Shown in pieces: positions 6,627 to 9,729 of a stretch of 9,729 nucleotides of DNA. Each line of letters opens with the position of its first letter. The stretch's first letter is position 1. This DNA is from CAZLLV01 sp964560325 (GTDB taxonomy: Bacteria > Acidobacteriota > Thermoanaerobaculia > Multivoradales > DATKCC01): assembly GCA_964560325.1 (NCBI GenBank), contig CAZLLV010000037.1, positions 1 to 9,729 of the forward strand. Reading direction: 5' to 3'. Position numbers and translations under genes: made by a program. Under the pieces are notes generated by a model that ran no database searches, was not told the origin of the DNA, and worked only from the letters and a program-made list of their open reading frames with translations.

Positions 6627-7526
6627 TCAGCCCGCTTCCCGCAACAGCTCGGCGACCGAGACTTCGAGGGCCGACGCGAGCCGCAGGAGCGCTTCGAGGG
6701 TGATGTTCTGGCGCCCGCGCTCGACCGCCGAGAGGTAGGGCCGGGTGAGCGACGCGCGCTCCGCGACCGCTTCCTGCGTCAGGCCGAGCCGGTGGCGGTG
6801 CTCGCGGATCCGCTCCCCGACCGACGCCAGGTAGCTCGCCGCGTCGACCGGCTGCTCGCGCGCGCCGAGGAGCGTTTCGATGCGCGCGATCCCCCGGAGC
6901 GCGCCGTCGTCGACCACGTCGGCTTCGAGGTCGGCGAGATCCTCTTCCGGCCCGCGGGACGCCGCGCCGCCGACCAGGAGCAGCGGCCGGGGATCGAGCG
7001 CACGCAGGAGGGCCACCGTGTCGCGCGCCGCCGGCACCTGCGCGGGTAGGGTGACCGAGAGGGCCACGAGGTCGGGTGAGCGCTGCTCCACGTAGCTCCG
7101 GAGATCGCTCGCCGGCATGCTCCCGCCCAGGTAGTCGACGACCCAGCCGCGCCACTCGAGGAGCGCCGCCACCACCCGCGCCGGCAGGACGTGGGCCTCC
7201 CCCTCCACGACGGAGACGACCGCGTCGAGACCGAGCTTGCGCCGCGGCGGCCGGGCGCGACGGACCCGCTCCATCTCCTCGAGCGTGATCTCGGTCGCCC
7301 GGTGCTCCTCGGCCACCGAGAGCTGCCCCCGGTGCCACCGCTCCCCCACCGTGCGCAGCGGGGGCACGAGCACGCGCAGGAAGAGGGTCGGCGTATCGAG
7401 CCCCGCCGCCAGCCCGTCGCCGACGGCGACACCCGCCGCGCCCCGGTCTCCCCGCAGCAGCGCGTCCAGGTAGCGCTCTCTCAGCCGTTCTTCGAAATCG
7501 TCGTCACCGGCTTTCGCGGTCGTCAT
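6627..7526 (-). CDS. Cobalamin-binding transcriptional regulator with C-terminal XRE helix-turn-helix (CarH/LitR-like sensor, altered architecture)
   Basis: The product has 299 residues. About 11-90 is a helical B12 cap domain with the hallmark W-x9-EH motif (W64, E74, H75) in ERWHRGQLSVAEEH. In CarH/LitR photoreceptors this tryptophan contacts the adenosyl group of coenzyme B12. About 98-222 is a Rossmann-like cobalamin-binding domain: the E-x-H motif at E110 and H112 (H112 the presumed lower axial ligand), SVTLPAQ at 157-163 and VGGAAS at 185-190. Proline (P115) replaces the usual final glycine of E/D-x-H-x-x-G. Residues 236-295 are a textbook XRE DNA-binding domain (RIREHRHRLGLTQEAVAERA, then YLSAVERGRQNITLEALLRL). 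CarH and LitR instead carry an N-terminal MerR-type domain, which is absent here. By analogy, adenosylcobalamin binding would set DNA affinity and light would reverse it; that is inference. The gene lacks a clear Shine-Dalgarno and starts 8 bases from a palindrome shared with a divergent promoter, suggesting autoregulation. Confidence 0.93.
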   Translation of the reverse strand: MTTAKAGDDDFEERLRERYLDALLRGDRGAAGVAVGDGLAAGLDTPTLFLRVLVPPLRTVGERWHRGQLSVAEEHRATEITLEEMERVRRARPPRRKLGLDAVVSVVEGEAHVLPARVVAALLEWRGWVVDYLGGSMPASDLRSYVEQRSPDLVALSVTLPAQVPAARDTVALLRALDPRPLLLVGGAASRGPEEDLADLEADVVDDGALRGIARIETLLGAREQPVDAASYLASVGERIREHRHRLGLTQEAVAERASLTRPYLSAVERGRQNITLEALLRLASALEVSVAELLREAG

Positions 7527-7533
7527 CGATGTA

Positions 7534-7549
7534 GTCTACTATAGTTGAC
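7534..7549. promoter_or_regulatory. Candidate operator: 16-bp near-perfect palindrome
   Basis: GTCTACTATAGTTGAC reads the same on both strands except for one base pair (14 of 16 positions symmetric; central ACTATAGT is perfect). It ends inside the -35 box of the forward promoter and starts 8 bp from the regulator's ATG. A dimeric XRE protein typically binds a palindrome of this size. A second small palindrome, ACATGATGT (7548-7556), is centred 10.5 bp further on, about one helical turn, inside the promoter spacer. Confidence 0.6.
7538..7543 (-). promoter_or_regulatory. Possible -10 box of the B12-XRE regulator gene
   Basis: On the minus strand this reads TATAGT, five of six bases of the -10 consensus. 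It would place the transcript start near 7531, only about 5 bases before the ATG at 7526, fitting the lack of a Shine-Dalgarno (a nearly leaderless mRNA). I find no convincing -35 at 16-18 bp. The box lies within the candidate operator, which would give direct autorepression. Confidence 0.35.
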
Positions 7550-7573
7550 ATGATGTATCCCATCTCATACAAT
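7545..7573 (+). promoter_or_regulatory. Strong sigma-70-type promoter for the FAD oxidoreductase-DUF1365 operon
   Basis: TTGACA (7545-7550, perfect -35) is followed by exactly 17 bp and TACAAT (7568-7573, five of six for -10). It lies in an A/T-rich island that stands out from the surrounding GC-rich DNA. Transcription should start near 7580, leaving a leader of about 200 bases before the ATG at 7779. The leader contains a short GC-rich hairpin at its start (CCGCG at 7579-7583 with CGCGG at 7587-7591) and no convincing gene. Confidence 0.8.
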
Positions 7574-7778
7574 TCCTGCCGCGCGCCGCGGCGGCCCGGT
7601 CGGTGAGACCCCGAGACTCGCAGGCCGGCCCCGCGGCGCATTCTCTCTCGCTCGACCCGGGATCGACGTCATCCGACCCCGGCACCGCTTCGTACTCTAC
7701 GGCCGAGAATCCCGAGACGACCGACATGAGCCGGAACCGCACCTGCAACGCTCCTGCACTCCGTCCGGAGCGACCCCG

Positions 7779-9059
7779 ATGAGGGTCGCGATCGTCGGTG
7801 CCGGCATCGCCGGCCTGACCGCGGCCCGCGCGCTCGACCGGCGGGCGGAGGTCGACCTGTTCGAGGCCGCCCCGCGCGCCGGAGGCCACGCCTGGACGGT
7901 GACCGTGGAGGACGGCGGGGCCGAGCACCGGATCGACGTCGGCTTCATCGTCTACAACCGGCGGAACTACCCGATCTTCTCCTCGCTCCTGGACGAGCTC
8001 GGCGTCGACACGGCTCCCACCTCGATGAGCTTCTCGGTGTCGTGCGCGGACGGCGGCTTCGAGTACGGCGCCGAGGATCTGGGCGGCCTCTTCGCCCGGC
8101 GGGCGAACTGGATCGACCCGCGCTTCTGGGCGATCGTGGCGGGACAGGCGCGCTTCTGGCGCGCCGGCTCGCGCGCTCTCGAGCCCCCGTCCGGGCTCCC
8201 GGCTCCCGGGGTGGGAGAGACGGTCGAGGCCTTCTGCCGGCGAGCCCGCCTGCCGCGCTCGTTCGTCGAGCTCTACCTCCTCCCGATGGGTGGCGCGATC
8301 TGGTCGGCGCCGCCGGGGGAGGTACGCTCCTTCCCCGCCCGGACGCTCCTCGCTTTCTTTCGTCAGCACGGCCTGCTGAAGCTCGTCGACCGGCCGCGCT
8401 GGCGGACGGTGGTGGGCGGCTCGGCGCGCTACGTCGAGGCGCTGGTCGGCGGCCTGCGGGGCCGCGTCCACCTCGGCACGCCGGTGCGCCGGATCGTGCG
8501 GCGGAACGGACACGTACGCCTCGAGCTCGGCGGCGGCCACCGCGACTACGACCGGGTGGTCGTCGCGACCCACAGCGACCGGGCGCTTCGGCTCCTCGAC
8601 GCGCCGACGCCCGCCGAGCGCGAGGTGCTGGGAGCCATCCGCTACCGCGAGAACGACGTGGTGCTCCACCGCGACACCTCGCTCCTCCCCCGCAGGCGCC
8701 GCGCCTGGGCCACCTGGAACGTCCGCCTCGACGGCGAGGGGTCCTCCGGCGTCGGCGTCACGTACTGGATGAACCGGCTCCAGCCGCTCGCCACACCCTC
8801 CGACTGGTGCGTGACCCTCAACCGGAGCCAGCGCATCGATCCGGCCGCCGTCGCTTTCCGCACGTCGCTCGCCCACCCGCAGCTCGACACCGCGGCGGTC
8901 GCCGCCCAGGCGCGCTGGGAGGAGATCGACGGCACCGGCGGCGTCCACTACGCCGGCGCCTACTGGCGCTGGGGCTTCCACGAGGACGGGGCCTGGAGCG
9001 GCGAACGGGCGGCGCTCGCCGCGCTCGCCGCGCCGGCGGCCGGAGAGGTGGCGGCGTGA
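7779..9059 (+). CDS. FAD-dependent oxidoreductase, COG2907-like (flavin amine oxidase superfamily)
   Basis: The 426-residue protein begins with a dinucleotide-binding fold: VAIVGAGIAGLTAARAL with GxGxxG at 7-12, an acidic residue E29 for the ribose, and the RAGGHA motif at 33-38. Further family landmarks are DVGFIVYNRRNYPIFSSLLD, LYLLPMGGAIWSAP (165-178) and, near the end, GFHEDGAWSGERAA (399-412). The last closes the FAD site in this group. Length is typical. It resembles the predicted NAD/FAD-binding proteins that sit with DUF1365 and a cyclopropane-fatty-acid-synthase-like methyltransferase in light- or singlet-oxygen-induced operons, where a role in unsaturated fatty-acid modification is suspected. 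The exact reaction is unknown. CGGAG at 7766-7770 is a good ribosome binding site 8 bases before the ATG. The stop overlaps the next gene's GTG by 4 bases. Confidence 0.93.
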   Translation: MRVAIVGAGIAGLTAARALDRRAEVDLFEAAPRAGGHAWTVTVEDGGAEHRIDVGFIVYNRRNYPIFSSLLDELGVDTAPTSMSFSVSCADGGFEYGAEDLGGLFARRANWIDPRFWAIVAGQARFWRAGSRALEPPSGLPAPGVGETVEAFCRRARLPRSFVELYLLPMGGAIWSAPPGEVRSFPARTLLAFFRQHGLLKLVDRPRWRTVVGGSARYVEALVGGLRGRVHLGTPVRRIVRRNGHVRLELGGGHRDYDRVVVATHSDRALRLLDAPTPAEREVLGAIRYRENDVVLHRDTSLLPRRRRAWATWNVRLDGEGSSGVGVTYWMNRLQPLATPSDWCVTLNRSQRIDPAAVAFRTSLAHPQLDTAAVAAQARWEEIDGTGGVHYAGAYWRWGFHEDGAWSGERAALAALAAPAAGEVAA

Positions 9060-9729
9060 GCTCACCCGCGGCTCCGCTCGCGAGCGCCCTCTACACCGGC
9101 CGGCTCCGCCACCGGCGCTCGGCGCCCCAGGCTCACCGGCTCTCGTATCCGGTCTTCATGCTCTACGCCGACCTCGACGAGCTCGACCGGATCTTCGCCG
9201 GGAGCCGGCTCGCCTCCGTCCGCCGGCCGGCGCTCGCCCGGCTGCGGCGCGCCGACTACTCGGTCGGGAGCCCCCCGGGAGACGGCTCCGCGGAGCTGCC
9301 CTGGGCCGAGGCGGTGCGCCGCGAGGCGTCGGAGCGGATCGGCCGGCCGATCGAGGGACCCGTGCGCCTGCTGACCAACCCGCGCACCCTCGGCTACCGG
9401 ATGAACCCGGTGAGCTTCTACTACTGCTTCGGCCGGTCCGAGGCGGGCACGGGCGACCGGGAGCCGCCGCTCGAAGCGGTGCTCGCCGAGGTCACCAACA
9501 CCCCGTGGGACGAGCGCCATGTCTACGCCGTCGACCTGCGCCGCTGCGAGCGCCGGGGGGCCGGGTGGCGGACGCGCCTCGCCAAGCGCTTCCACGTCTC
9601 CCCCTTCTTTCCGATCGAGATGGAGTACGAATGGCGCTTCGTAGCGCCCGGCCGCCGGCTGGTCTTCCACATGGAGAACCATCGCGGCGGCGAGAAGGTG
9701 TTCGACGCCACCCTCGGTCTCGAACGCCG
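9056..9729 (+). CDS. DUF1365 family protein (partial, C-terminus off window)
   Basis: The GTG start overlaps the preceding stop (GTGA), and GGAGAGG at 9042-9048 gives a good ribosome binding site 7 bases upstream. The 224 visible residues show the DUF1365 landmarks: ALYTGRLRHRRSAPQAHRLS followed by YPVFMLYADLDEL at the N-terminus, NPRTLGYRMNPVSFYYCF (108-125), EVTNTPWDERHVY (145-157) and KRFHVSPFFPIEMEYEWRF (177-195). Family members are usually somewhat longer, so a few dozen residues lie beyond the window. The biochemical role of DUF1365 is unknown to me. Its constant partner is the COG2907-type flavoprotein, often followed by a CFA-synthase-like methyltransferase, which points to membrane-lipid modification. 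The opposite-strand open frame over this stretch is a shadow: the forward frame has the conserved motifs and the G/C-ending codons. Confidence 0.93.
   Translation, partial: MSSPAAPLASALYTGRLRHRRSAPQAHRLSYPVFMLYADLDELDRIFAGSRLASVRRPALARLRRADYSVGSPPGDGSAELPWAEAVRREASERIGRPIEGPVRLLTNPRTLGYRMNPVSFYYCFGRSEAGTGDREPPLEAVLAEVTNTPWDERHVYAVDLRRCERRGAGWRTRLAKRFHVSPFFPIEMEYEWRFVAPGRRLVFHMENHRGGEKVFDATLGLER

Noticed and set aside
7726..7782. An 18-codon plus-strand ORF (MSRNRTCNAPALRPERPR) overlapping the flavoprotein start by ATGA, a possible leader peptide
   Set aside because: It has no clear ribosome binding site, a third of its codons end in A/T, and such overlaps arise easily by chance. It would need conservation to be believed.
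7539..9065. A 508-codon minus-strand open frame opposite the flavoprotein and its promoter
   Set aside because: The plus frame has the FAD-binding GxGxxG and family motifs; the minus frame is low complexity and would run through the promoter island.
9062..9682. A 206-codon minus-strand open frame over the DUF1365 gene
   Set aside because: The plus frame starting at the GTG at 9056 has all DUF1365 landmarks; the minus frame has none.

Overview
The window is a very GC-rich bacterial chromosome segment with tightly packed genes, short overlaps and almost no A/T at third codon positions. The gene content suggests a soil or environmental bacterium, possibly of the Acidobacteriota. This rests on my recollection of similar small proteins next to birA and of receiver proteins with this type of C-terminal tail. 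No rRNA or marker phylogeny is available here, so the assignment is tentative. I see no tRNA, rRNA, CRISPR array or insertion sequence.

Region 1 (1-5415, minus strand) reads from right to left. It starts with a stand-alone adenosylcobalamin-binding protein of the methylmalonyl-CoA mutase small-subunit type. Two bases later comes a receiver-domain response regulator with a long acidic linker. After 125 bp come valS (valyl-tRNA synthetase), birA (biotin-protein ligase, no DNA-binding domain) and a small hypothetical protein cut by the window edge. The last three overlap by 4 and 11 bases and are very probably one transcription unit.

Region 2 (5416-6626) is a 229 bp divergent intergenic region with a plausible forward promoter, then a plus-strand gene for a conserved protein with features of an (alpha/alpha)6-barrel (six-hairpin) fold. 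It ends 34 bp from a converging gene, with a small GC-rich hairpin between the two stops.

Region 3 (6627-9729) is the most interesting part. A minus-strand regulator has the cobalamin cap and cobalamin-binding domains of the CarH/LitR light sensors, including the hallmark W-x9-EH motif. In place of the N-terminal MerR-type DNA-binding domain of those proteins it carries a C-terminal XRE (Cro/cI-like) helix-turn-helix. It is divergent from a plus-strand operon of an FAD-dependent oxidoreductase (COG2907-like) and a DUF1365 protein. That pair is, from memory, repeatedly found under LitR/CarH or ChrR/sigma-E control in light and singlet-oxygen responses. The intergenic region is an A/T-rich island with a consensus-like promoter (TTGACA, 17 bp, TACAAT) facing the operon. 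A 16-bp near-perfect palindrome overlaps both the -35 box of that promoter and a possible -10 of the regulator gene.

The working model is a B12-based light-responsive repressor with rearranged domain order that controls itself and a photo-oxidative-stress membrane-lipid operon. The domain calls and DNA motifs are read from the sequence; the light response and the binding site are inference.
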